Shown in pieces: positions 8,893-17,726 of a DNA stretch of 64,000 nt (its first letter is position 1; every line of letters begins with the position of its first letter). Source of the stretch: Devosia sp. FJ2-5-3 (GTDB lineage: Bacteria; Pseudomonadota; Alphaproteobacteria; Rhizobiales; Devosiaceae); the NCBI RefSeq assembly GCF_029201545.1, contig NZ_CP104007.1, forward strand, positions 1,460,501 through 1,524,500, in the 5' to 3' direction. The notes beneath the pieces were generated by a model, which was not told the DNA's origin, ran no database searches, and was given only the letters and a program-made list of their open reading frames with translations. The translations under genes were made by a program, and so were the position numbers.

Positions 8893-10137
8893 TTAGCCAA
8901 AGATGGCGTCGTGTTCGTCCACGAGCGTGTCGATGACGTCGTCGGCGGTCTGATTGGGGTCGCTCCAGAACGAGAACATCGTGTTCCAGAGAGCCTGGTT
9001 CCAATCGGAGTCGATGATGTTGAAGGGGTTCTGCACCGTGCCATCTGGCACTTGCAGCAGCTCGATCACCACCTCATTGCAGGGGTCGAGCACATCGGCC
9101 GGGGCATCGAGGCGCGCCGGCGTGGCGCCCTTATACATGGCGAAGGTGCCGGAAACCTTCGGGTCGAGCGCGGTCGCCGCGAAGGTCAGTTCGGCCTGGG
9201 TGGCTTCTTCCGACTGGCCGCCGAGGAGGCCGAAGGCGTCCGAAGTCACCGGAATGGCCTTGGCGCCGGGGATCGGGATGCAGCCGAAATCGACGCCCGG
9301 TACCTTGCCCGCCGCCTTCCATTCGCCCTTCATCCAGTCGCCCATGATGTGCATCAGGGCCTTGCCGGTGATGACGGTATTGGTCGTCTCGTTCCAAGGG
9401 CGGTTCTGCGCCTCGGGCCCGGCTTCCTTGGAGAAGGCGCGCACGACGTCGATGACCTTGCGGAATTCGGGGGTGTCAAAGGCGGTGACATCGGGCTCGG
9501 GGCCATAGATGCGGTTGTAAATGTCCGGGCCGGCGATGGCTGCGGTCATGGCGTGGGTCAGGTAGCCGACCTGGAAGGCCTGGCTGCCGACGGCGGCGGG
9601 CGCAAAGCCGGCAGCGCGCACCTTGTCGAAATCGGCGAGCATCTCGTCGATCGAGGTCCAGTTCTCGGGATTGACCCCGGATTTTTCGGCCACTTCCTTG
9701 CTGAAATAGACCATGCCGTCGAGATGGAGTGCCACCGGCACCTTGACGAACTTGCCATCGACCTGGCTGAGCTCGCGCACGACCGGGGCGAGGTTATCGG
9801 CAATGCCGGTTGTGGTGTAGAGCTCGGTGAGGTCGAGTGACAGGCCGATATTGGCGAGGTCGCGATAAACGCCGGGATTAGACTCAACGAAGGCGTTCGG
9901 CGGATTGCCGCCCGTCACCATGTTGACGAGGCTGACATTGACGCCCGAATTGTGCGGGATCGCCAGGTCCTTCCAGCTGATGCCCTTTTCGGCCAGCGCA
10001 TCACGCAGGCTGCCCAGCGCCGAGACTTCCGCCGGGGTCGACCAGCCGTGATAGACGACCAGCTCCTGGGCGAGCACCGCAGGCGCGGCCCCCATGAGCA
10101 GCGCGGCGGTGAGGCCGAGCATGGATGTACGAAGCAT
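8893..10137 (-). CDS. Extracellular solute-binding protein of a CUT1 sugar ABC transporter
   Basis: 414 residues, family 1 solute-binding protein secreted to the periplasm. A signal peptide with a hydrophobic core (LGLTAALLMGAAPAVLA) is cleaved before QELVVYHGWS. The mature part shows family features such as VNMVTGGNPPNAF and the tryptophan-rich C-terminal region. A start two codons upstream (10143) would sit directly against GGGAGGA; the ATG at 10137 leaves about 7 bases from GGAGG, so it is preferred. It captures the substrate for the permease pair encoded upstream at 11274-13102. Its position after the ATPase gene is unusual but not rare. Substrate not identifiable. Confidence 0.9.
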   Translation of the reverse strand: MLRTSMLGLTAALLMGAAPAVLAQELVVYHGWSTPAEVSALGSLRDALAEKGISWKDLAIPHNSGVNVSLVNMVTGGNPPNAFVESNPGVYRDLANIGLSLDLTELYTTTGIADNLAPVVRELSQVDGKFVKVPVALHLDGMVYFSKEVAEKSGVNPENWTSIDEMLADFDKVRAAGFAPAAVGSQAFQVGYLTHAMTAAIAGPDIYNRIYGPEPDVTAFDTPEFRKVIDVVRAFSKEAGPEAQNRPWNETTNTVITGKALMHIMGDWMKGEWKAAGKVPGVDFGCIPIPGAKAIPVTSDAFGLLGGQSEEATQAELTFAATALDPKVSGTFAMYKGATPARLDAPADVLDPCNEVVIELLQVPDGTVQNPFNIIDSDWNQALWNTMFSFWSDPNQTADDVIDTLVDEHDAIFG

Positions 10138-10166
10138 TGTCATTCCTCCCTTTTGTGATGACGTGC

Positions 10167-11270
<1,104 letters not shown>

Positions 11271-11273
11271 GGT

Positions 11274-12209
11274 TTACCCCTTGATCGCGCCGGCGGTGAT
11301 GCCCTGCACAAAGAACTTGCCGAGGAAGAAGTATATGACGAGCGGCGGGATGGCCGTGAGCAGCGCGGCCGCCATGTTCTCGTTGTAGACGACCTCGCCG
11401 GTGGTGGTGATGACCACATTGGCCAGGATCACCGTCATCGGCTGCGTGCCGAGCCCGCCAAAGGTGAGGCCGACGAGGAAGTCGTTCCAGATCGAGGTGA
11501 TCTGCATGATCAGGACGACGATCAGGATATTGCCCGACATCGGCAGGATGATCTCGAAGAAGGTGCGCCAGAACGAGCCTGAGTCCATCATGGCCGCGCG
11601 CATGATCTCGTTGGGAATGTCCTTGTAGTAATTCCGGAAGATCAGCGTCAGGAGCGGCATGGAGAGGACCGCGTGGACGATGGCGATACCCCAGACCGTG
11701 CCGTAGATCTTGAGCATGCCGGACAGCACGATCAGCGGGATCATGATGATCTGGAAGGGCACGAAGGCGCACATGAAGAGCAGGAACATGAAGGGGCCGG
11801 CCCAGCGCACATTCCACAGCGCCAGCGCATAACCGGTGACCGAGGAGATGGCGAGGGAGAGGATCAGCGAGGGAAAGAGGATCGCCAGCGAATTGACGAA
11901 ACCGACCTTGAGCCCGTTGCAGTTGATCCCCGAGCAGGCGTCGTTCCAGGCCGTGAGCCAGGGCTGGACGGTCCAGACTTCGGGCAGGGAGAAGATTTCC
12001 CCGAGCCGGATCTGGTCCATGGTCTTGAGCGAGGTGACGACGATCACATAGAGCGGCACGCAGAAAAAGGCGGCGCACATGGTGAGGAAGACGAGGATGG
12101 CAATCGAGCGGGGGCGAATGCCCTTTTTGCGGCGCGGGAAATAGACCGGCCTGGCTTCGGTTGTGGCACGTTCGATGGCGGTTCGCCCGGTAACGGAAAT
12201 CTGGCTCAT
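11274..12209 (-). CDS. Sugar ABC transporter permease, MalG type
   Basis: 311 residues. It has a cytoplasmic N-terminus of about 35 residues, then six predicted membrane segments, the first being SIAILVFLTMCAAFFCVPLYVI. The EAA loop (EIMRAAMMDSGSFWRTFFEIILPM) couples to the ATPase. The end FVQGITAGAIKG is the standard MalG-type C-terminus. It overlaps the partner permease gene by 4 bases, which fits translational coupling. Substrate specificity is unknown. Confidence 0.93.
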   Translation of the reverse strand: MSQISVTGRTAIERATTEARPVYFPRRKKGIRPRSIAILVFLTMCAAFFCVPLYVIVVTSLKTMDQIRLGEIFSLPEVWTVQPWLTAWNDACSGINCNGLKVGFVNSLAILFPSLILSLAISSVTGYALALWNVRWAGPFMFLLFMCAFVPFQIIMIPLIVLSGMLKIYGTVWGIAIVHAVLSMPLLTLIFRNYYKDIPNEIMRAAMMDSGSFWRTFFEIILPMSGNILIVVLIMQITSIWNDFLVGLTFGGLGTQPMTVILANVVITTTGEVVYNENMAAALLTAIPPLVIYFFLGKFFVQGITAGAIKG

Positions 12210-13102
12210 GCGGCGACCCTCCCGCTGCGACGCTGCTGCCAGACGGTCAGGAGGACCATGGGCAGGAAGACGGCCGCCGTGATCAGCAGCATGATGACTG
12301 CAGCGGCGGAGGCGTAGCCGAGGTTCGACTTCTGCCAGTAAGCGCTGATGGTGAAATAGGCGGGCACCCAGGTGGATTGCCCCGGGCCGCCATTGGTCAT
12401 GGCGACGACGATGTCATAGGCCTTCACCACGCCCAGCGAGAGCAGGATGGCGCAGGTCAGAAAGGTGAACCGCATCATCGGAATGACGATCTCGGTGTAG
12501 AATTTCCAGGTCGAGACGCCGTCGAGGCGCGCCGCGCTCCAGATCTCGGTATTGATGCCTTTGAGCCCTGCGAGCATGAGGGCCATGTAAAAGCCCGAGC
12601 CCTGCCAGACAGAGGCGAGGATGATGCCGTAAATGGCGGTGTCGCCGCTCGCGAGCCAGTCGAAGCGCAGCCAGGTGAGGCCGATGGAGTGGAAGAAGGC
12701 CTGTAGCCCGAGATTGGGATCGAACAGCCAGCGCCAGGCCACGCCCGTAACAATCAGCGAAACTGCCAGGGGATAGAGAAATACGGTGCGGAAGAAGCCC
12801 TCGCCGCGCTTCTCGCGATCGATGAGGCAGGCGAGAATGAACCCGAAGCCAATGGCCAGCGTGCTTCCAACGCCCAGGATCAGCAGGTTCTTGAGGGCGA
12901 TCAGCCAAGCGTCGTCGTTGAACAGACGCGCATATTGCCGTCCCCATTCGGACCAGTCGATCTCGTAGTCGGGAAAGCGGCGACTGCGCGTCAAGCTGAT
13001 ATAAATGGTCCAGACCATCGACCCCAAAAAGGCCACCATGGTGATGGCCACAGCCGGCGTAAGGGCGAGCTCTGGCGCCCATCGGCTCCACCGAATGCGC
13101 AT
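12206..13102 (-). CDS. Sugar ABC transporter permease, MalF type
   Basis: 298 residues from the ATG at 13102. A longer reading back to 13177 exists, but AAGGAGG sits 7 bases before this ATG on the minus strand, and the extra 25 residues (Gly/Ser/Pro-rich) look non-coding. Six membrane segments are seen, with the EAA-type loop NTEIWSAARLDGVSTWKFYTE. It is the first gene of an operon that runs down to 6587. Upstream are a TTGACG -35 box and a LacI-type operator, so it is probably repressed until the substrate or a derivative is present. Confidence 0.92.
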   Translation of the reverse strand: MRIRWSRWAPELALTPAVAITMVAFLGSMVWTIYISLTRSRRFPDYEIDWSEWGRQYARLFNDDAWLIALKNLLILGVGSTLAIGFGFILACLIDREKRGEGFFRTVFLYPLAVSLIVTGVAWRWLFDPNLGLQAFFHSIGLTWLRFDWLASGDTAIYGIILASVWQGSGFYMALMLAGLKGINTEIWSAARLDGVSTWKFYTEIVIPMMRFTFLTCAILLSLGVVKAYDIVVAMTNGGPGQSTWVPAYFTISAYWQKSNLGYASAAAVIMLLITAAVFLPMVLLTVWQQRRSGRVAA

Positions 13103-13183
13103 TGGTCCTCCTTTCACTCCACCTCCTCCAGGTGAAGCGCTCCCAGTTGCGCCGGTTGATCCGGCTTGTTGCAACAAAGACGT

Positions 13184-13195
13184 ATTACCGGTAAT
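13184..13195. promoter_or_regulatory. Predicted LacI-family operator 1
   Basis: ATTACCGGTAAT is a perfect 12-base palindrome with the central CG typical of LacI-family sites. It lies between the divergent transport operon (start 13102) and the aldo/keto reductase gene (start 13295). The 13-mer CGTATTACCGGTA (13181-13193) recurs exactly at 14140-14152. The regulator is most likely the LacI-type protein encoded at 14728. Confidence 0.75.
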
Positions 13196-13222
13196 CTAAG
13201 TATAGCCAAAGCACGGCGTCAA
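13194..13222 (-). promoter_or_regulatory. Predicted promoter of the sugar transport operon
   Basis: On the minus strand, TTGACG (13222-13217) is followed after 17 bases by TTAGAT (13199-13194). The -10 box runs into operator 1, so bound repressor would block initiation. A TATACT at 13204-13199 is a better -10 by sequence but is only 12 bases from this -35. Confidence 0.45.
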
Positions 13223-13294
13223 CCCACAATTTAGTGGTGGTCCCAACGTCGCGAGACGGCGGGCGCCGGGGTGGCAATGAGGGAGGAAAGACTA

Positions 13295-14110
13295 TTGAAG
13301 ACGACGCAGTACGGCATGCCGCTGATGGGGCTTGGAACATTCGGGCGAACCGGTGCCGAAGGGCGTGACGCCATCCTGGCAGCGCTCGAAATCGGTTATC
13401 GGCACATCGACACTGCCCAGACTTACGAGACGGAAGGCGAATGCGGCGAGGCGTTCCGCCTGTCGGGTTTGAAGCGGTCCGATATCCACTTCACGACCAA
13501 GATCTCGACCGAGAATTTTGACCCCGGCGCGCTCGTGCCGTCGCTGCGCAGGAGCCTCGATCGGCTGGGCCAGGACCAGGTGGACCTGACGCTGCTTCAT
13601 TGGCCATCGCCGCGCGGCAAGGTGCCGCTGGAAGTCTATGTCGAGCAGATCGGGGAAGCGCAAATGCTTGGTTTAACCAGGAATATCGGCGTTTCCAACT
13701 TTCCGATTGCTCTGCTCGATGCGGCGCAAGAACTGTTGGGAGACATTCGGATCGTCAACAACCAGTTCGAATGCCACCCCTATCTCCAGAACAAGGCCCT
13801 GGTCGATCACTGCCGCAGGACAGGTGTGTCGGTGACATGCTACCTGCCCATCGCGCGGGGCAAGCTTGCCGGTGATCCGGTGCTGGAGCCTTTGGCCAAA
13901 TCGAAGAACTGCAGTGTCGAACAACTCGCCCTTGCCTACAATATGGCGCGTGGGCTCAGCGTCATTCCGGCCTCTGCAAACCCTGATCGGCTGAGGACGA
14001 ATTTCGCGGCGCAGGCCCTGGAGTTGACCGAGGCGGACATGGCCATCATCGGCGGCGTTGAGCGTGGCACGCGCTATATCGACTTCGACTGGGCGCCCCA
14101 ATGGGATTGA
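13295..14110 (+). CDS. Aldo/keto reductase
   Basis: 271 residues if translation starts at the TTG at 13295. GGAGG at 13282-13286 lies 8 bases before it and would fall inside the coding region of the alternatives ATG 13277 and GTG 13271, which lack a good ribosome-binding site. The catalytic tetrad of the superfamily is present: Asp and Tyr in DTAQTYE, Lys in FTTKIS and His in LLHWPS. GVSNF and the NADP-binding C-terminal SVIPASANPDRL are also seen. It reduces a carbonyl with NADPH. It is divergent from the transport operon across operator 1 and so probably acts on the same imported compound. Confidence 0.87.
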   Translation: MKTTQYGMPLMGLGTFGRTGAEGRDAILAALEIGYRHIDTAQTYETEGECGEAFRLSGLKRSDIHFTTKISTENFDPGALVPSLRRSLDRLGQDQVDLTLLHWPSPRGKVPLEVYVEQIGEAQMLGLTRNIGVSNFPIALLDAAQELLGDIRIVNNQFECHPYLQNKALVDHCRRTGVSVTCYLPIARGKLAGDPVLEPLAKSKNCSVEQLALAYNMARGLSVIPASANPDRLRTNFAAQALELTEADMAIIGGVERGTRYIDFDWAPQWD

Positions 14111-14120
14111 TCGAGACCGA

Positions 14121-14148
14121 TTGACGCCGCGACGTTAGTCGTATTACC
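14121..14148 (+). promoter_or_regulatory. Predicted promoter of the second VOC gene
   Basis: TTGACG at 14121-14126 is followed after 15-16 bases by TATTAC/ATTACC (14142-14148), which overlaps operator 2. The stretch TTGACGCCG is shared with the promoter on the other side of the locus. Confidence 0.4.
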
Positions 14149-14153
14149 GGTAT
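14140..14153. promoter_or_regulatory. Predicted LacI-family operator 2
   Basis: CGTATTACCGGTAT contains the same 13-mer as operator 1 and differs in the last positions of the right half-site. It lies 63 bases before the VOC gene at 14216 and overlaps the -10 region there. Two near-identical sites flanking the aldo/keto reductase could also support DNA looping. Confidence 0.7.
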
Positions 14154-14215
14154 CGCAGTTTGGCAGGCCAGCGGAGAACAGGTCGCCGACAAAACCGCAC
14201 AAGAGGGAAGAGAAA

Positions 14216-14656
14216 ATGCAGGGAATTGTGGGCGTCGGTCACGTCGCCATCAAGGTCACCGATCTGGATCGGTCGCTCGACTACTATCAGAAGCGGCTGG
14301 GGTTTCCGGAAATGCTGCGCCTGTTCAACGATGACGGCACGCCATGGCTGGTCTATCTGCGGATCACGGACGAGCAATATCTGGAAATTTTCCCGGGCGC
14401 GGAAAACGACAGAGCACCGGGCTGGAATGCCAATGGAGTCAACCACATCTGCTTCACCATCGAGGATCTCGACGGCACCGTGGCGCGGATCGAGGCGGCG
14501 GGCATCACCTTGCTCTCCCCGATCAAGGATGGCCTCGACGGCAATCGCCAGGCCTGGCTCGAGGATCCCGACGGGAACCGGATCGAGCTGATGGAAATGT
14601 CCCCCGATTGCCTGCAATTGCAGGCCATCAGGCGTCTCCACGCGGAAACTGTCTAA
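14216..14656 (+). CDS. VOC family protein (glyoxalase I-like)
   Basis: 146 residues, near the usual glyoxalase I length. GHVAIKVTDLDRSLDYYQ with its metal-type His opens the first module, NHICFTIEDLDGTV opens the second, and DPDGNRIELMEM carries the C-terminal metal-type Glu. This is a complete set of ligands for a divalent metal. Glyoxalase, epimerase and dioxygenase activities are all possible. It has its own TTGACG promoter with operator 2 and is closed by a strong terminator before the regulator gene. It is thus probably controlled with the divergent sugar operon. Confidence 0.83.
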   Translation: MQGIVGVGHVAIKVTDLDRSLDYYQKRLGFPEMLRLFNDDGTPWLVYLRITDEQYLEIFPGAENDRAPGWNANGVNHICFTIEDLDGTVARIEAAGITLLSPIKDGLDGNRQAWLEDPDGNRIELMEMSPDCLQLQAIRRLHAETV

Positions 14657-14687
14657 GTCTTGTGCGGCGCGTTGGCCGGATATAAGC

Positions 14688-14714
14688 AATCCGCCGGCCA
14701 GGCCGGCGGATTTT
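14688..14714 (+). terminator. Strong hairpin with T-run, just before the lacI-type gene
   Basis: A perfect inverted repeat of 12 bases on each side of A14700 (AATCCGCCGGCC / GGCCGGCGGATT) is followed by TTTT. It ends the VOC transcript. Because it lies only 14 bases before the ATG at 14728, any transcript reaching the regulator gene from upstream must pass it, so it could act as an attenuator. Confidence 0.8.
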
Positions 14715-14727
14715 CGACGAGGTAGTG

Positions 14728-15756
14728 ATGAACAAGTCCGGTTACAGGCTATCGGACATCGCCGAGCGAACCGGATATTCCAAGAATACGGTTTCGCTCG
14801 CCCTGCGCGACAGTCCGCGAATATCGGAAGCGACGCGCCTCGTTATCCGGCAGGCCGCCGACGAGCTTCAATATCGGCCGAATTATTTCGCCAAGTCCTT
14901 GAGCAGCCGGACGTCGAGGACCATCGGCCTGCTGCTCGCCGATATCTCAAATCCCATCCTGACCGAGACTTCCAAATCGCTCGAAACCGAGCTGGCCACC
15001 CATGGCTACGGGACGCTGTTTGCCACGGCAAACAGCACGCTCTCCGAGGAAGTCGCGGCCGTCGAGATGTTCCGCTCCCGCCAGGTCGATGGAATCCTCG
15101 TCTATCCGACGCGCGACCACCGCAACTATCAGCACCTGGTGGAGATGCGCAAAAGCGGCTTTCCGCTGGTCATGCTCATCCCCGGCGAGAATATTGGCGT
15201 GGACATGATCAGTGTCGATGAAAAGCGCGGCGCCTATATCGCAGTTCGCCATTTGATCGATCTCGGACACACGCGCGTGGGGACGATCGACGGCAGCGAT
15301 CCCAGGGGCAATCGCCACAAGTTCGACGGCTATCTGCAGGCGCTGGCCAGCGCGGGCATTCCCTTTGACCCCGCCTTTCAGGTGGACCCGCGCGGATTTA
15401 CGCCAAAATCGGGCTATTGGGCCATGGACGCGCTGATGAGCGCGCGGCGGCGGCCGACTGCAGTGTTCGTCGCCAACGACTACATCGCCATCGGCGTCAT
15501 GAAGTGGTGCCTCAAGCATGGCCTGTCGGTGCCTGGAGATGTCGCCATCATCGGCTTCGACAATCTCGAGGCCGGGGAATATCTCAGCGTCACGCTCTCG
15601 ACCGTGAGCTACAAGACAGAGGATATTACCCGGATGGCCGTGGAGAGGCTGCTGCGCCTGATCGACAGCCCCGGAAACCTGCCCGACCCGCGCGTGACCC
15701 TGTTCGAACCTGAACTCGTCATTCGCGAGAGCACGGGCGGGGCGCGCGAAGCCTGA
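14728..15756 (+). CDS. LacI family transcriptional regulator
   Basis: 342 residues. The N-terminal helix-turn-helix (YRLSDIAERTGYSKNTVSLALRD) is followed by the hinge (KSLSSRTSRT) and a periplasmic-binding-protein-like effector domain to the end (GVDMISVDEKRGAY, VFVANDYIAIGVM, VAIIGFDNLE). The GTG at 14725 is possible, but the GAGG at 14719-14722 spaces better to the ATG at 14728. It probably represses the sugar operon and the two divergent or adjacent enzyme genes through the ACCGGT-centred sites at 13184 and 14140. The effector is unknown; a sugar or sugar phosphate from the pathway is expected for the family. Confidence 0.92.
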   Translation: MNKSGYRLSDIAERTGYSKNTVSLALRDSPRISEATRLVIRQAADELQYRPNYFAKSLSSRTSRTIGLLLADISNPILTETSKSLETELATHGYGTLFATANSTLSEEVAAVEMFRSRQVDGILVYPTRDHRNYQHLVEMRKSGFPLVMLIPGENIGVDMISVDEKRGAYIAVRHLIDLGHTRVGTIDGSDPRGNRHKFDGYLQALASAGIPFDPAFQVDPRGFTPKSGYWAMDALMSARRRPTAVFVANDYIAIGVMKWCLKHGLSVPGDVAIIGFDNLEAGEYLSVTLSTVSYKTEDITRMAVERLLRLIDSPGNLPDPRVTLFEPELVIRESTGGAREA

Positions 15757-16067
15757 GGCTGCGCGCCGGCGGGCAGGTCCCGCGCGGTGTGGCCAGGGTG
15801 GGGCGGGGCAGGCTCAAGCGGGCAAAAGCAACGACAGCTGTCGCGTGCAGACCTAGACGAGCATGGAGGGCGTGAGATTGCGGCGTTTCATGCGTGGCCG
15901 ATCCGTGTCGTTGCCGCTCTTGTCTCTCCAGCGTGCATGTGGCTGCAATTGTGTTATTGTGGCCTTATGCGCCGTCACCAAGATGGCCATGCGTCGCTCG
16001 GCCGTAGTCCGTTTTGCGGCAGAGATACCGACGGCGGTTGCACAAGCGACAATGGTGGAGGACTTGA
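15757..16067. other. Intergenic region before the cytochrome c gene
   Basis: 311 bases without a convincing gene. It contains the 12-base palindrome CGACAGCTGTCG at 15832-15843 of unknown role. Short frames across it lack ribosome-binding sites and recognisable sequence. A promoter for the cytochrome c gene must lie here, but I cannot place it. Confidence 0.4.
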
Positions 16068-16463
16068 ATGGGTATCCGCACTCTTGCAATCCTGATTGGC
16101 GTGCTCCTGACGAGCGCGAGTTCGGCCCAGGAGGTGGGCGACGCTGCGGCCGGTGAGGCCGTGTTCAAAAAGTGCATAACCTGTCACGCGGTCGGCGATA
16201 ACGCGCGCAACAAGGTCGGGCCGGTGCTCAACGGCGTCGTGGGGCGAACTGCCGGCACATTCCCTGAATTCCGATATTCGGAAGCGATGGTGAAGGCCGG
16301 CGAGGGCGGCTTGACCTGGACCCCTGAAAATCTCGCCAAATATCTGCATTCTCCCAAGGAACTCGTGCCGGGCAACAAGATGTCCTTCGCCGGGCTCAAG
16401 GAGCAGGCCGATATCGATAACGTCATAGCCTATCTGGCAACGATGCCGGCGACGCCCCAATAA
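16068..16463 (+). CDS. Class I c-type cytochrome (cytochrome c2-like)
   Basis: 131 residues with a signal peptide (LAILIGVLLTSASSA) for export to the periplasm. The heme attachment motif CITCH follows early in the mature part and the axial Met is in GNKMSFAG. VGPVLNGVVGRTAG is the conserved loop of the c2 family. It would carry electrons between the cytochrome bc1 complex and the oxidase. The aa3 oxidase operon begins about 400 bases downstream on the same strand, so this is a plausible electron donor to it. A strong GGTGGAGGA lies before the ATG. Confidence 0.9.
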   Translation: MGIRTLAILIGVLLTSASSAQEVGDAAAGEAVFKKCITCHAVGDNARNKVGPVLNGVVGRTAGTFPEFRYSEAMVKAGEGGLTWTPENLAKYLHSPKELVPGNKMSFAGLKEQADIDNVIAYLATMPATPQ

Positions 16464-16859
16464 TCGCCATGTGCCGCCGGGCCAGGGCGCGGCGACACTG
16501 AACGACTATTCTATCCCGCAACAGTCCATCGCTGGTTGCGGCGGGCATTGCTTTGGGATGAAGGATGGGTTGGGTCGTCCGGCGTTTACTTGCAGACAAG
16601 CGCCCGGAAAATTTTGGTATTCGCAAAGCAAGTTGACATTCTCGCTGGCGAATGACAGCCTCGATTGCGTGGGTTGCTGGCCCCATTGCTTGCAGCCCAT
16701 TTGTCTTGTGTCGCTTCTGTTTCTGCATTCACTCGCCCGGAGCGTGGATATGCGAACGAAACCGCGACATGACGGCTGCTCAAGCCGGCGGGGACATCAC
16801 CTGATCGGGCTGGTCTCCGCGCCCCCAAGCTCCTCCTCCCGAAGCGAGGTGAGAGCGCG
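16464..16859. other. Intergenic region before the oxidase operon
   Basis: 396 bases without a convincing gene. TTGACA occurs at 16633-16638 and is the only good -35-like box; no clear -10 box follows at 16-18 bases. It is flanked by ATTCGC and GCGAAT, a loose inverted repeat. Short frames on both strands look like chance reading. Confidence 0.4.
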
Positions 16860-17651
16860 ATGGTAGTCGCTGTCATTTTCATCCTCATTGTCGTCGGGTC
16901 GCTGGTGTTTCACTTCGCCAGCCCCTGGTGGTTTTCCCCGCTGGCCTCGAACTGGAACTATATCGACGACACCACTGTGCTGACATTCTGGATCACCGGG
17001 CTGGTCTTTACCGCGGTGCTGCTGTTCGTCGCCTATTGCCTGTTCCGCTTCCGCCACAGGCCAGGTCGAAAGGCCGCCTATGAACCCGAGAACAAGCGGC
17101 TCGAAGGCTGGCTGACGGCGATCACCGCCGGCGGCGTCATCGCCATGCTGACCCCCGGCCTCTTCGTGTGGGCACAGTTCGTCCAGGTTCCGGAAACGGC
17201 CACGGATGTCGAAGTGATCGGCCAGCAATGGCTTTGGAGCTTCCGACTGCCCGGCGCCGACGGCAGGCTTGGCGCCGCCGACAACCGGCTGGTTAGCGCC
17301 GATAACACGCTTGGCGTCAGCCCCGACGATCCGTTCGGTCAGGACGATGTGCTGATCGAAGGCGGGGACCTCATGCTGCCGGTCGATCGCCCCGTGCGCT
17401 TCCTGCTGCGCTCGATCGATGTGCTGCACGATTTCTACGTGCCCCAGTTCCGGGCGAAAATGGACATGATCCCCGGCTCGGTCACCTATTTCTGGATAAC
17501 GCCGACCCAAACCGGCAGCTACCAGATCCTTTGCGCCGAACTCTGCGGGGTGGGGCATCCCTATATGCGCGGCGTCGTTAACGTCGTCACCGATGCAGAA
17601 TACCAGGACTGGCTGACGTCACAGGCGACATTCGCCGGGACTTCGTTGTGA
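16860..17651 (+). CDS. ctaC: Cytochrome c oxidase subunit II
   Basis: 263 residues. Two membrane segments (about residues 40-62 and 85-108) are followed by a periplasmic cupredoxin domain with a complete CuA site: H190, C225, E227, C229, H233 and M236. No heme c motif follows, so this is not a caa3-type fused subunit. The N-terminal hydrophobic stretch at residues 3-18 may be a signal or an extra helix. The subunit accepts electrons from cytochrome c and passes them to subunit I, encoded next. The gene opens a five-gene oxidase operon. Confidence 0.92.
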   Translation: MVVAVIFILIVVGSLVFHFASPWWFSPLASNWNYIDDTTVLTFWITGLVFTAVLLFVAYCLFRFRHRPGRKAAYEPENKRLEGWLTAITAGGVIAMLTPGLFVWAQFVQVPETATDVEVIGQQWLWSFRLPGADGRLGAADNRLVSADNTLGVSPDDPFGQDDVLIEGGDLMLPVDRPVRFLLRSIDVLHDFYVPQFRAKMDMIPGSVTYFWITPTQTGSYQILCAELCGVGHPYMRGVVNVVTDAEYQDWLTSQATFAGTSL

Positions 17652-17726
17652 GCGTCGCAAGCGAAGGGTCGTGCCTATAAGGGCGGCTTGAAGACCGCCG
17701 GGAAGATCAGTGTTGAGGAGGAGCGC

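Noticed and set aside
15863..16156. Open frame of 97 codons before the cytochrome c gene
   Set aside because: It overlaps the signal peptide of the cytochrome in another frame, and its composition looks random.
16471..16866. Open frame of 131 codons before the oxidase operon
   Set aside because: No ribosome-binding site or recognisable sequence; overlaps the start of the subunit II gene in another frame.
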